From Paracamarosporium sp. OC-R06-R3 (lineage: Eukaryota > Ascomycota > Dothideomycetes > Pleosporales > Didymosphaeriaceae), in assembly GCA_019828545.1 (NCBI GenBank), contig JACVRA010000361.1, positions 143,662-207,661 of the forward strand: DNA of 64,000 nucleotides, written 5' to 3'. Under the pieces are notes generated by a model that saw only the letters and a list, made by a program, of their open reading frames with translations, had not been told where the DNA came from and did not search any database. Of the stretch, positions 35,250 to 47,544 are shown piece by piece (position 1 is the first letter of the stretch; each line of letters opens with the position of its first letter). A program made the position numbers and the translations under genes.

Positions 35250-37577
35250 TGCGACAAACTTGGGTGCCAATACAAGCACACGGATGAGCTCCCGAACAAA
35301 CAGAAACCTTCATACATACGAATACTAAGTGTCACATTACTATATATGTGACCCAAACAATACGGACAAAAGAGCATGTAGTTGGCGTATGGCTCCATAG
35401 TCCCTATAAGCCACCCACTTCCTTGGAATGATTTCGGTTCTCAGTATCTTTCAATGTACGGATTATCTCATTCATCTGCTGCCTTGTCAACGGTTTTGGA
35501 CTCTGGACTTTTTCGATTTGCAAGGACAGCCGCAAAAGAAAAAAACAGTTTATATGGGCCTGATAGAAGGTCGCTCGCGTAGGTTCATCTTCTGCCTTCA
35601 ACTATCTCCTTTGATTTTGGAACAGCTTGAATGATACAAAGTTCAGAGCGGATATTCGTAAGAACACTTCTCGTGTGCTGTCGTCTGGTCTGTGTAGTTA
35701 CGCGTTGTGATCATGTGTACTCGTCAGGACAAGGCGGACGCCCGCAGTTTACCAATGTACCTAAATGTGTACGTCCTCGCTGACGGTGACATGACCACGC
35801 TAGTTGTTGTTGAGTTGTGTTCTGCTGGATTTCTTTGAAGTGGGTTATGATGTCAACAGTGCGGTGGAGTCAAGCTTCAAATTGCCAGGCTGGACCGGGA
35901 GGCGAGTGGGGCCGATCACAATAGTCGCGGAAGCTACGACCGAGCAAGCGCAGACACAACCTCAACTGCAACTTCACACTTCCAAGCCGGGAAGGTTAAC
36001 AGATTGAACGTAATCATGATAATGAAACGAAATGTGGCTACTGACCAGTCTTGCGATGGAAAGAGTCTCTGTATCACTTGTCCAAACACCTATACAAGGC
36101 TTTCCATTTACCACAGGTGGCATAGCGACAATACGTATGCAACAACACAGAGAATTGATCAAGAGTACAATCTGAGTCTGACGTATTTTTGATGGGTTCA
36201 TAAACAAGAAACCTGACCAAGATTCAGTACGCCCTAAAGCGGGAATCTCGAATTAATATATATCATGTCTGCAACACAACCAAGGACCAGCGTAGACCAG
36301 CATAAACCTTATCTCCTCTACACAAAGCACCATGACCTCATCAATACAACAGACCCACTACACAATTCTCTAAGGCGTCCACCAGGGTCTCACCTCGAGA
36401 AAATTCCCTAGGCAGTGCGTTTCTCCGTCCATGACACCCACAGCCACTCAACCGGGCCAGACTCCGTATACAAGCATGCGCACCAGGCCGATCAATTACC
36501 CTAGCGACATCCTCAGACCTCCACAACAAATAACAGCACGAAACGACAAAGCCACGAGCACTAACGCAACGCTCCCCCAGCAATCCCATTCTCAGCTGCT
36601 AAACCCTCCCCTAACCATGCCCATGCACAGAGCCGACCATGCATCCTCCCGCCGCTACAACAGGCCAAGCAAAACAGACTATCCCCCCGAGTGACGAAGC
36701 CGCAGCACTAGCTACCGCTTCGAACTCTCATTACGACCGCCCAACTGATGAAACCCGCAACACTAACGCAACGCTTCTCGCACACAGCACCCTCATTACG
36801 AGCATCGGATACACGCACCCTATACATAATCTTGCACGGACTGGAGCGCTCCCCCGGATAGCAACTCCGACGAATCGCAACAGCTATGTACCAAAAGGTA
36901 CCCGGCGACGTCGGTGCTTCGGTACGGCTAGCCAAGCGAATCCAGGGCCCTGTCCGACGTTGGCGCTGGCTTATCCGTTACAAACACTGCGCAGTTGGGT
37001 CCGGGGAACGACCAGAGCATCTCAACACCCTGGTAGCTAGAGATCTTGCACCAAATCGGTTTAATGACGGAGGACTTGTGGGATCTGCAATGCCATCCGA
37101 ACGCCATCGCTACGCATACGGACAAAGACCTATCCTTACGGATATCACCACTCTCCACTTCTTTTATGTATGATCCCACTATCGTATATCCTGGTACAGA
37201 ATACGGCTCCAGCCACTATGCTGTACCCCAGAAAAGGCTGGGCTCCCGGTTAGATCCTTGAAATGTTGCTTCTATTTTAAACATTGCGCAATTGGATCCG
37301 GGGAACCGGGAGAGCGTTTCCTTCACACCCGGATGGCTGGATAGATAGCTTTGCCAAATTGGTTTAATGACGGAGAATGTGGGGGTTCTACAATGCTATC
37401 CGTGTCCAGACAAAACGCCGTCGCTATGCAAATGCACAAAGATATCCACGCTCTCCACCTCATTCATGTACGGTCCGACCATGTGTCCTGGCACACATAA
37501 CGGTGCCAGCCACCATTCCGTGCTCCAAAAAAACGTCGAGCCCATGATCAAGCCCTTGAAAAGGTATTCCTATGCCA
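35250..37577. other. Intergenic with diverged repeats
   Basis: No supported gene. The right part holds a diverged tandem duplication (listed separately). Around 36540-36790 the word CACTAACGCAACGCT appears twice (about 36559 and 36763) in similar surroundings, suggesting further old duplications. Frames here are short. Confidence 0.45.
36977..37561. repeat. Diverged tandem duplication, two copies of about 285 bp
   Basis: Copy A about 36977-37261 and copy B about 37276-37561 align end to end: for example GGTTTAATGACGGAGGACTT against GGTTTAATGACGGAGAATGT, CCACTCTCCACTTCTTTTATG against CGCTCTCCACCTCATTCATG, and CCAGCCACTATGCTGTACCC against CCAGCCACCATTCCGTGCTC. Many differences are C/T or G/A transitions. 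No intact frame spans either copy. It ends 16 bp before the TFB1 stop. Confidence 0.75.
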
Positions 37578-39603
37578 TCATAGCCCATTCAGCCTCTGAC
37601 TCTGGGCCAATTGTTCTTGCAGCGCAGTCTGATATTGCAGTCTTGCGGCATTGATAGCTCGTACCAGTGGTTCCACTAGCCCGTTCACTACCTTGGCACC
37701 GCCTTTGATGCTGTTAGGGTCGAATTTGCGCTTTCTTCCTGTGCGTTGAGTGTACAGCTCAGCTTCTTGTTTTCTCATTTGAACCAGCGCGGCACGCTCG
37801 GCCTCAGCTGTATCGGCAACCGCTTTGATCCTGTCGAGCGATTTGTCCAATGTTTCGATGAGCTTGGCTACTTCGTTGGCACGCTCTGCGTCGCCAGAGT
37901 AGTACACTGCCCAGAAGTAGTGCAGGAACTCGACGGTGGTGTTGTGTGTAATGGCCATACTGTCGAAAACTTGCTCAGAAATGCCTAGCTGGCGTGCCTG
38001 TTCACTGGATAAGGTGACTTGAGATGTGAGAAAGTCGTCGCCGTGCCGCTGGCGCTGACGGATCGCTTTAACAATCTGTGAAGCGGCCGCCGTCCGCGAG
38101 GATCTGCTCCCGACCTTTGTCTTCTTTGTGTCTGACTCTTCCTCGCTGCTGCTGTCGTCTTCCGTGCCAGTAACGGACTGTAGATTGATGCCGCCGTTCT
38201 GTGCCTGACTTGCGCTTATGCTCTGGAACTCTTGTTGCATGATGGACAACACCTGAGTGGGCGTTCGCTTCGCATATGTCGCGGCACTACTTGATGTGTG
38301 TACACCTTGTCCGGCAGAGAAGAATTGGCTTTGGTCCTGAAGCTTGAGCACAATGCGGTTGTCATTGGCTGCGCGCTGTAGGTCGCGAAGCTGCAGTTGG
38401 TTGAACGTCTCTTCATCCATACCAGCGGGTCCATGACGATCAGCACCATCGGAGGGTGGAACTTCTGCCATCATCTTTTCACTCATTCGATTCAGTACAC
38501 GCAGGATCGGCACCTTTTCGTTTGTGCTTGGCCGCATGCTAGTATCTGGTCGGTTGCCGAGCCGTTGGCTGTGGTTCTGCTCATTTCCCTCAACGTCAAG
38601 AAAACGGGGTACAGAAGTGACAAGTAGCTGGGGCGCATCGTCGGCAGATTCATTGAAATTGATATATTTGTCCAACTTGGGATCTGCAGCATCGACGTCC
38701 TCTTTGATACGCTCCCCTCGGAGTTTCTTAACGAGACGGCTGTGGAAGAAGCGTGACCAAAAGTCTCTTTCCGTCATAGGTGGCACATTCTCATTGTACA
38801 CCTTCTTGACCAACGGGTGTTGGGCGAAGATGAGTTGAATCTGCTCTTTGCTCATGTTGAGCGTCTGCGCACCGCCATCCAGTACGGGTTTGACCACAGA
38901 TAGAACGTTGTATGTGCCCGCGCCTTGGTTCTTCTCGACAGCATGGGACCTGAGCAGATGCACCCTCGTGGCCCAGAACTGGTTGGAAAATTGTATGATA
39001 GATATCGTATCTGGCTTGTCGCGAAGGGCCTGGTCGAATCGATGACGGAGCGCGGGATTCGAGTTCAAGAGTGATCGTTGGAGCGGAATGTCACCCAGCA
39101 GTTTCGCATCACTGTATAAATCCTCCGTCTCCTTCGGCACGCCTACCAACGTTTGCGCCATCGTCATGGCAGCCGAAGCACCACCATTGTCCGGTGCAGG
39201 CGTGGGCGTCGCAGCGGCAGGTGTTGCGATTGCAGCGGCCGATTTGGCCTTGGAGTCTTCTATGCATTTGCGCAGGACTCCAGTTATGGATTGTTGGTCA
39301 TCGCGAGCCGCGGCGGATGTGAAGGTGAAGGTGTGGTTCTCGGTCTGATCGGGCTGCTGGACGACGATCTTGATAGATGCTTTTGCGGAGGTCGCGGGCG
39401 TCTGCTGGAGATCTAGGCAGTACCTTGTCAGCTGCGTGGCTCGCACCGTTCTTTGCTGCGTGGTAAAACGTACTGGTGATGGCCGCGATGTCTACTTGTA
39501 CGGCCAAGTCTCCACCGTTCGCCTTCCATGACACGGTGCGACCATCGGCGGAGACGGTGATCCTGCCATCCTTCTTCTTGTACTGCGCGGCAGCTTCTGA
39601 CAT
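37578..39603 (-). CDS. TFB1: TFIIH core subunit p62/Tfb1
   Basis: Two exons on minus, 39603-39474 and 39412-37578; 654 aa; 61-nt intron (GTACGT..CCTAG). It is a subunit of TFIIH, acting in RNA polymerase II initiation and nucleotide excision repair; nuclear. Seen: an N-terminal PH/PTB-like domain (SEAAAQYKKKDGRITVSADG through SIKIVVQQP, about residues 1-100), then BSD-type repeats including FWATRVHLLRSHA and ERDFWSRFFHSR with the paired aromatic residues, KLDKYINF, and a C-terminal helical segment (FLHYFWAVYYSGD, AKLIETLDKSLDRIKAVAD, RKRKFDP). The splice joins AAIT to NLQQTPATS without loss. Slightly longer than the human protein through Ala/Pro and Ser/Glu low-complexity linkers. Confidence 0.93.
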
Positions 39604-39993
39604 GGTGGAGGAGAGTAGGTGGCCTACTTGGAGTGACGACGGCCGGGCAACTTGAACGACCAGGGTCCGCGTCCGCGCCTGGGCCAAGCCTTAGCGCGTA
39701 TCGGTGATTCTCCCTTGTCCATAATCTCTTAGCTATTTACTAGCATTTCTTTTTCCATAACCTGGAAATACATGTATTGTACTATTTGCATTCAGTATAT
39801 CAAATAAAGGTGGTCATGTGGCACGCGGCCGAAGCATGACAGCTGGCGATGCGTGAGCACGTGCGTCCCTAGCTTTCCTATTCAGATAAGGCGCAGTATA
39901 TACCGAAAATGAATTGAGTAACTAGCTGCAGTACGCTTCTACGAATTCCAAGATCTAGAACAGCGCGATCCATTGTGCGCTTACTACAAAACA
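39604..39993. other. Short intergenic
   Basis: 390 bp between the TFB1 start and the stop of the next minus-strand gene: promoter of TFB1 and 3' flank of its upstream neighbour. Nothing else seen. Confidence 0.5.
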
Positions 39994-41957
39994 TTAAGAA
40001 TAATTAGGCCTTCGAGTCTTAAATTGCGACGCCCGCTGTGCCAGCAGCTCCTGCTGAGGGCGCATCATCTCTTCATATTGGCGCTTCTCTTCCTCGCGCT
40101 TCGCTTGATCTTGCCTAAGCCCATAACTCTTCAACACATAATTCTGATGACCCCGGAACAAGTCGATGAACTTTGGTTTCTTGTACGCTGTTGATCACTT
40201 CGAGTCAATTTGACATGCAGATCTGGTCTAGATGAGAGATCAGTGACATACCTCCTCTAGAGAAGTACAGCCGCAAGTCCTCACAGCCGCTGTTCTTTTT
40301 GGTGTCCGGCCGCGCATTGTATATTATTAACGGTCCAGAACCGACTTCAAAGAAATCAACTCGCGACGACCTCACCGCCTCTAGCGCATTTGCTGAGTTG
40401 TCCGTTAGGTCCGCTTCCTCGAAGTATCCGTTGTCCATCATAGCTTTCATGTATCCATCGCCTATCGTATCGCACACCGTATCGTTCACGAAGAATCTAT
40501 TGTCCATTGTATCGTACTCCGGTCTTTTGACCAGAACATCCAAACGATCCTTCGATACGCCATCCAGATACGCAGCCATCGGATCCGGAAGTCTTCCTAA
40601 GGGATCCACTGTAACAACAATAAGCGTTGTGTACATCCTCATCAATAAAAACTCACATGTCCATCTGTTCTCCATAGGAGTCCCCTTTTGGAAAAACAGC
40701 CAGAGGTGTCGGCCAGTGACGGGCTTTACTATCTCGATGTTTCCGGGTCCAAGACTAGTCCAGTCGCTGCCAGGCGATGACGAAGGTGTCACTTCAATGC
40801 GATCAAGACTATACTAATCAGTAATCTTGGGGGCCAGCGCAACGTTATTGTAACGGAATATATGCGTACATGGTGTAGCATCTTCCCCATTCGCCCGCTC
40901 CCTCAATCGGAGGTGGATAGGTTCTGATTTTTGGGATTTTTGATATGTCGGAATCTAAGCTTGACTTCTTGGAGGTTCGACCGTTGCGGAGACCAAGTAA
41001 CCCCTTTAGCAGCCCTTGCGAAGTCGGGTCCGTCTGTTTAGAGCTTGACGCGTAGCGAGGAGCGGGTAATGTAGGAGAAGTCAAACTTATTTGTTGGAAG
41101 GATTGACTACGGTCGCAACTCATTAATCTCTAGGTGAAGAGGCAACGTGCTCTTCAGACTCACGTAGGTGGGGGCGGCAACTGCTCTTGGGTGTTTTGCC
41201 TTATCGGCGACTTGAGTAAACGTTCGTTGACTCTACCGATTTGGGAAGCTGAATCGCTGGGTAGAATCGTCCCCTGCGAAGACACCGAAGAAGAATTTGA
41301 AGAGTGGCCATCAAAGAATGTGGGCATCGATGAGATTTCCGAAAAGATATCGTCAACGCGTTGTGTCGACTGGCACACAGTCTGCATGTCCCCTCTGATC
41401 AAAGTCAGTCCGATCTATAGTTAGGGACGTGTCTACCTAGTGCCAGGGCGGAATGCAGTCATCTCCGCGACAGGCGAAGCGAAAGTTCAGGTGGAGCACT
41501 CGGATGCTGTCCTGCTTTCAGCCATGCTATCAAGATGAACTTACTGCATGAAACTATTGTGCACCATCGACAAGATCTGCAGATACGATTGAAGATTCTG
41601 CTGCAATGTTGAACATTCATCTCTTGACAGCGGCCAATTGACCTTGCCCCAAAGGCTCAATCTGGAACCTCTGCGCGAGGACCCTAACTTGATGTTCAAT
41701 TCATCAACAATATGTTTGACCCCCTTTACCGCAGTTTTTGCCGTATGGCTCCAAATACTGTAGAACTCCTCGGGCCGATAGATCGATTTGAGACTTGCCT
41801 TCAGCGACTTGAGAAGAAGTTCTACGGTTGTTACTTGGTTGATGAGATTTTGGACCTCGTGGGTTGCTCCTCCAATGTCCTTGAGGTAACCTATTGTTAG
41901 TAAAAGTGCTTTGAGAGCGGAACTGACGCCGGCTGCGATGCTAACAGGCTCCGCCAT
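39994..41957 (-). CDS. HeLo-like N-terminal domain protein, no NTPase visible
   Basis: Reconstructed as six exons on minus: 41957-41545, 41394-41164, 41127-40870, 40808-40657, 40608-40252, 40187-39994; 534 aa. All joins are in phase; introns 2-4 rest on less certain acceptors. Residues 1-~137 (MAEPVSIAAGVSSALKALLL, then EVQNLINQVTTVELLLKSLK) match the fungal Helo_like_N/PigL_N type domain found at the front of STAND proteins, a relative of the membrane-acting HeLo fold. Next is a Ser-rich linker, then a C-terminal region with a conserved look (DWTSLGPGNIEIVKPVTGRH; RLYFSRG; AYKKPKFIDLFRGHQNYVLK) and a final charged helix (AKREEEKRQYEEMMRP). No P-loop, NACHT or repeat domain is present. The 48-nt intron 4 is a multiple of three and open, so its retention would add 16 residues. 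Function unknown. Confidence 0.65.
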
Positions 41958-42520
41958 GTGCCTTCTCAACTTGGGTGGTTGCGAAACGTGGGAAAGCAGT
42001 GGGAGATGGAAGTGGGGTGTTTCGCACTCGCAAGGCTGAGATCCTTTGCCAACGCTTAGGCTGCATCATGTGGCGTTCATGCCTGCATACTCCGATTAAG
42101 AGGTAACACCAGGACTGCCGTGCACATAAAGAAACTGTACATAACTGATCGGATTTGAGTGCTAAGATACTACAAAGTGATAATATTCCTCTACGGTCAG
42201 CATCCTCAGTGCGCCTCAGCTATAAATCATCCATCCACCGCCCCGTGAAACGCCCTTCTATGCACGCCAATTCCGCAGACGACGCCGCATGATAATGCAA
42301 ACTGGGTATGCTTACATGAATCCATGAAGAGTCGTTGAATATAGAAAGAAGCCACAGAGATGCCACCAAAAGAAGATTACGGCCTCCAAAAGCTCCCAAA
42401 ACATGTCCCCATGATAGGTGAAAGTCTGCTTCAAAGAATCGAATATTAGGCCGGTATAGTCGAGCGTTGCCAAAGAACATGGTAAAATCTCTGTTCGAAC
42501 GAAACGAGAGGTGACCCAGA
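41958..42520. other. Intergenic, PAC1 3' side
   Basis: Promoter of the HeLo-like gene and 3' flank of PAC1. Short frames only; no RNA gene or repeat seen. Confidence 0.5.
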
Positions 42521-44013
42521 TCAAGAAGCGAATATGCGAACGTTGAGATCCACGCTTCCGGTTGCTATCACACATCTTATCCCAGCTTTGGCAGCTTCTT
42601 CCTCTTTCTTCTTATTTACTCCGTTCGTCGCGACGCCATTCGCCGCTTCTCCGTTTACGGGCACGTCTTTGACGACATTTGGCGCCCATCGTATGCAGCT
42701 GACAAAGTGCGAATGTGCGTCAGAGACAGTTTTCACACAACGGCCTTCTTGCTTGAGATCCCAGCAGCGTATCGTCTTGTCGTCGCTCACAGAAAGGAGA
42801 TATTGACCACCGGGATGGAACACAAGTCCACGAACCCAATTGTCGTGACCGGCAAGCGTTTTTATCAGCGTTCCTCGTCCATCCCAGATTTTTATAGTCT
42901 TATCTCGTGAGCCGGTGGCAACGAACTCAGCGGAGCTACTGAGAGGCGGCGTCTTTTTGATACCTGCAAGCGAGGCGAGGTTTGCGTAGGACACTGGTGG
43001 AGCTATTGCGACACATTCGATGACATGTTCGTGGCCTAGAAATGTGCATTTCGCTTCCCCAGAGTTGGCATCCCACAAGCGCGCAGTTTGATCGGTCCCC
43101 GCAGATAACAGCCACCGCCCATCGAAGCTCGGAGCAACGTCTCGCACCCAGTCAACGTGTCCTCTTATAGTCTTGACGCAGTATCCTGTCGTGACATCCC
43201 ATATCCTCAGAGTTTTGTCTCGTGAGGCCGAAACGAGCAGGTTGCCGGACGAAGGCGAACCCGCGGCCCCGCTAGGGATGAATCGGATGGCCGAAACAGA
43301 GTGATCGTGCCCAGGAAGCGTGCGAATGTTTTTGTATTCATCTGACGGGTCCCAGAGCTTTATGGTGAGGTCGCTGGAGCATGATGCAAGCAGCGTTCCT
43401 CCCCTCGGCCCGCCAAAATCTACATCTAGCACGCCTTTGGTATGCCCTTTTACTGTCCGTTCCAGCTCGCCCATTTCCCAGTCCCATATCTTGATGGTGG
43501 TGTCCTCCGACCCGGAAGCGAGAGATGAAAATATAGGGTGGAAGGCTACGCAGGTTATAGGCGAGCGATGTGATTGTAAAGTATGGCGTGCCGGTGCTCT
43601 GGGTAGCCAGCTTGACGGATCTTGGTTCTTGCGAAGGAGAGAGGTGGGGGTCGTGGAGTCGAGCTCGCCTTGGAGGCTTGTGTTCCGCTGTTCAAGCTCG
43701 AGAACCTGTATGCCTTAATGATATGCCCTATGGGCAGCAGCGAGGACTACTGACCTTCTTCTGCAGCCTCACTACGCTGGTCCACTTCTTCTCCAGGAGG
43801 CCTTCGTACTTCTTCCGCGTCGCATCGTCGAAGCTGGGCGGGACGCTCGCCTCTTCTCGGAAGGCTTCAGCTGTCTTGGACGCGCCTATCACGCCCAAAT
43901 ATGCTATTATAGCCTTGTTCCTGCCCGTATTGTGTGAGTGTCCTGCCCGCAATCTCAACCTGCTTGCGCACTCACAGTTCTTCGGCTTGTCGATCCGTCA
44001 ATATCGCACTCAT
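42521..44013 (-). CDS. PAC1: Nuclear distribution protein PAC1 (LIS1/NudF)
   Basis: Three exons on minus: 44013-43976, 43920-43755, 43705-42521; 462 aa; introns 55 and 49 nt. It is the dynein regulator needed for nuclear migration and spindle positioning at microtubule plus ends. Seen: a LisH motif ([19 protein letters not shown], about residues 7-35), a short coiled coil ([18 protein letters not shown]), then seven WD40 repeats, for example [67 protein letters not shown] and a last one ending [13 protein letters not shown] low-complexity Asn/Gly/Lys/Glu loop ([20 protein letters not shown]) is inserted between the sixth and seventh repeat. Length and order match the family. It is divergent from STU2. 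Confidence 0.96.
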
Positions 44014-44750
44014 GGCGGCGCAATTGGGCGCTCAGGCGGGATCGCCGCTATCGGCGACCATTCACTACAGAGGCGGGTCCGGTGACGAAAGGTTTATCTG
44101 TGGTATGTGGGAGCGTTTCCAAGTCTTGGCATGGGCGAAGTGCGGTGAGTGCGTGGAGAGACGGCAGAGCAGAGACAGCGGGCCTGAAAGCGAGCGGAGG
44201 GCGTAACAGGGGCAACAGCAGTGACTGAGTTGTCCTCACGGTGACGCGACAGGTGTGGAGAGCTTTAGTGAACAGGAGGCATGGATGTCACGTCTTGGGC
44301 CCGGTGGTGGGCAATGGGCAATGATGCGCACCGGTGCCGTTGCTGGGCGACAACCGAAGCCCAACACAGCAGTGACAACGAACTTTTGCGTCGCATGCCG
44401 CCACACTCGCACACCACATACCGCAGTTTTCACCACCACATATTCACCATTCTGGTCGTTTCCAGACCGGCATCGAACGCGCACCGCCATTGTTCACAGC
44501 GTGCGCCACTCCCCGCTAGACGGTAAGTCCACCCCGTTGCGCCTGCCGTTTGCGGCCTTGTTTTCCCAGCACACGCTACGCGCACGCTACAACACTCGCT
44601 GTACATAGAGCCTCGGTTTACTCAAGCACTGCCTCTCTCTCTCTCGTCTGGTCAACACACACCCTCTCTACCTAGGCCATCAACTGACTCGGTCGTCTGA
44701 CAGTCCACCAAGCGCGAAATACCCCACTTTGAATCCGCCCGCACATCACC
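44014..44750. promoter_or_regulatory. Shared upstream region of PAC1 and STU2
   Basis: 737 bp between the two start codons of head-to-head genes. Contains a CT-rich tract before STU2 (about 44629-44646, CTCTCTCTCTCTCGTC) typical of leaders. Frames here are short and contradictory. Whether it is one bidirectional promoter or two cannot be told from sequence. Confidence 0.5.
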
Positions 44751-47544
44751 ATGGCAGAGGCCGAGGAGGACTTCAGCAAGCTCCCGCTTCCGGATCGCTT
44801 CGTACACAAGAACTGGAAAGTGAGGAAAGAAGGCTACGAAGCCGCGACCAAGGAATTCGACCTCGCCGCTAGCGAATCAGATCCCGTCGTTCGTCAGTTC
44901 ATAAACGATGCCAGCATATGGAAGGGCGTCGTCGGCGACTCAAACGTTGCCGCCCAACAGGAAGGTCTCAAGGCGTTATGCTCCTTCCTCCAGATATCAG
45001 GCGCTGCCGGTTGCCAAAGGTATGGGGTCTTATCGCGGGGTCCGGCCTTCCACGCATTGCTAACAAACATTGCCGCAGGACACGGCAAAATACCATTGCT
45101 ACGATCGCCGAAAAAGGTCTCCCATCGACGAGGCCCGCTGCGAAACAGAATGCGCTCGAAGCATTGATGCTGTACATTGAAACAGACAAGCCAGATCCGG
45201 TCATCGAAGAATTGCTGCCTATCCTGTCACATAAGCAGCCGAAGGTTATCGCGGCGACGCTGGATGCCCTTGCGCAAATATACCACGCATACGGCTGCAA
45301 GACTGTAGAGCCAAAACCTGTTCTGAAAGCACTGCCCAAAGTTTACGGGCATGCAGACAAGAACGTCCGAGCCAAGGCGCAGGAGCTGACTGTAGAGTTT
45401 TACCGATGGCTAAAGGACGCCATGAAGCCCCTGTTTTGGGGTGACCTGAAGCCTGTGCAGCAACAAGATCTCGACAAACTGTTCGAAAAGGTGAAAGATG
45501 AGCCGCCGCCAAAGCAGGAGCGACTGCTGCGATCACAACAAGCCGCCAAGGAGGCAGCGGCAGCCGCGCCGGGTGGCGACGAGGACGAGGGCGAAGAGGA
45601 GGAGGACGCAGCTATTGACCTCGAACCAGAATACGAGGCTATCGACGTCGTCGCCAAGATACCAAAGGACTACAATGAACGGATGGCTTCGTCCAAATGG
45701 AAGGATCGAAAAGAGGCCCTTGACGACTTACACAAGGTTCTTGACGTCCCTAGGATCGCCGAAGGACCGTTTGATGAACTCGTTCGCACTTTTGCCAAGT
45801 CCATGAAGGATGCCAACATTATGGTTGTCATTACAGCCGCGAATTGCGTCGAGCTCTTAGCCAAGGGCTTGAAAAGGAGTTTTGCCAAATATCGATCTAC
45901 AATCATGAACCCGATGATGGAGCGTTTGAAGGAGAAAAAACAAACGGTCGCTGATGCCCTCGCAAGTGCGTTGGATGCAGTGTTCGCCTCGTCTTCCTTG
46001 GCGGAGTGCCTTGAGGAAATTGTAGAATTCTTGAAGCATAAGAACCCTCAGGTGAAGCTAGAATCGACACGGTTCTTGGTACGATGTTTGAAGACCATCA
46101 GAGAGGCTCCCTCTCAGGCCGAGGTCAAGACGATAGCAGAAGCGGCAACAAAATTACTGACCGAATCGCAAGCCGTTCAACGAGATGCCGGTGCCGAAGT
46201 TTTCGGTACTTTGTGGAAAATCATGGGAGACCGCATGATGAATGCTCATCTCGATGGTCTTGACGATATACGGAAAGCTAAGATCAAAGAGTTTCACGAT
46301 GCAGCCGAAGTCAAGGCCAAATATAAGCCGAAAGCCGCAGCACCGCCTCCAAAGCCTGCTGCAGCCCCTGCTGGTAAGAGGCCTATGCCAGGAAAGCGAC
46401 CAGCTGGCGTCAAGAAAGCAGCACCGGCTGCTGCTGCACCCCCACCACCGCCTGCAGAGGAACCCACAGCGCCCTTAGCACCCAAACCTACATCCCGACC
46501 TGGCGCTTCGAAGCTCGGAGCGCCCAAGTCCGGACTTGCAGCCCCTTCGCGTTTGGGTGGGTTGAAGAAGCCTGGTTCGGCTGCTGCAGCATCGCCACGA
46601 AGGCCTGTAGTATCGCCACCTCCTGAGGAAGAAGTTGCACCACCGCCTGCGCAACCTAAGTTTGGCCTTAGTGCCGGCCGAGGGTTAGCAGGTCGGCCAT
46701 TAGGAAAGCCACAAGCTGAGCCTGCAGCTGCTCCGGTGGCTGCTCCGGCCCCTGCTGGTATCAGCCTCGTGGAACGTGCCGAGCTTGAGGAGCTTCGAGC
46801 TGAAGTGGAGAGGCTAAGGCGGCAGAACGAGGATCTACGCAGTGATCGCACGAAGCTGACCTCCCAAATCCACGAATTGCAAAATCAAAATGCTCAACTG
46901 ATCGAAGACCACACCCGAGACGTACTTTCCATCAAAGCAAAGGAAACACAGCTTGTCCGCGCCCGCTCCGACTTCGAAGCAGCCGAACAAACTGTGCAAA
47001 ACCAACGCCGAGAAGTCGACCGCCTAAAGCGTGAGCTCAGCCGGCAAGTGCGCGCAACTTCTCCACCTCCAACAGACCTCTCCGATCAAATCTACACCGA
47101 TACCAATGGTGTCGGTGTTGGACGATTTGGCGACTCCGGGTATGGCAGCCAAGGCCTCTATGGTAGAAGGGATCGCTTTGCGAACGGACCGATAAGTCCA
47201 GGCGGCGAAGGTAAGGAAAACTTTGACCGTCCTGGCAGCGGTCTGAGCGGAAAGCTGAGTCCTATTCGCGCAGACACAGACGCACGTTCCGGGACTTCGT
47301 CGTTATCCTCGCGCGGCGGAGGCCGTATTAGCCCTGCAGACACGACAAGCAGCCGCATTGGAGGCATTGGAGGAAGGCAGCCTACTGCTGGGGCGGAGAG
47401 TTGGAAGCGTGCCGCTGAAGTGACGCAAAACTTGAAACAGAGGATTGAGATGATGAAGGTAAGACACATGCCACACATCTATCTAAATCATCTTGCTGAC
47501 ATATCTCACAGGCTAAACAAGGCATCGGGAGACCTCAACAGTGA
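44751..47544 (+). CDS. STU2: XMAP215/Dis1-family microtubule polymerase
   Basis: Three exons: 44751-45019, 45079-47458, 47512-47544; 893 aa; introns 59 and 53 nt. The last exon codes only ten residues before TGA. The protein adds tubulin at microtubule plus ends and acts at spindle poles and kinetochores. Seen: two TOG domains built of HEAT-like repeats, about residues 1-240 (LPLPDRFVHKNWKVRKEGYE, WLKDAMKPLFWGDL) and 285-500 (MASSKWKDRKEALDDLHKVL, IVEFLKHKNPQVKLESTRFL), separated by an acidic linker. Then a Pro/Ala/Lys-rich basic linker (about 505-640), a coiled coil (about 654-745, LVERAELEELRAEVERLRRQ) and a Ser/Gly-rich tail. Two TOG domains plus a coiled coil is the fungal form, which works as a dimer; animal homologues have five. 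Confidence 0.94.
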
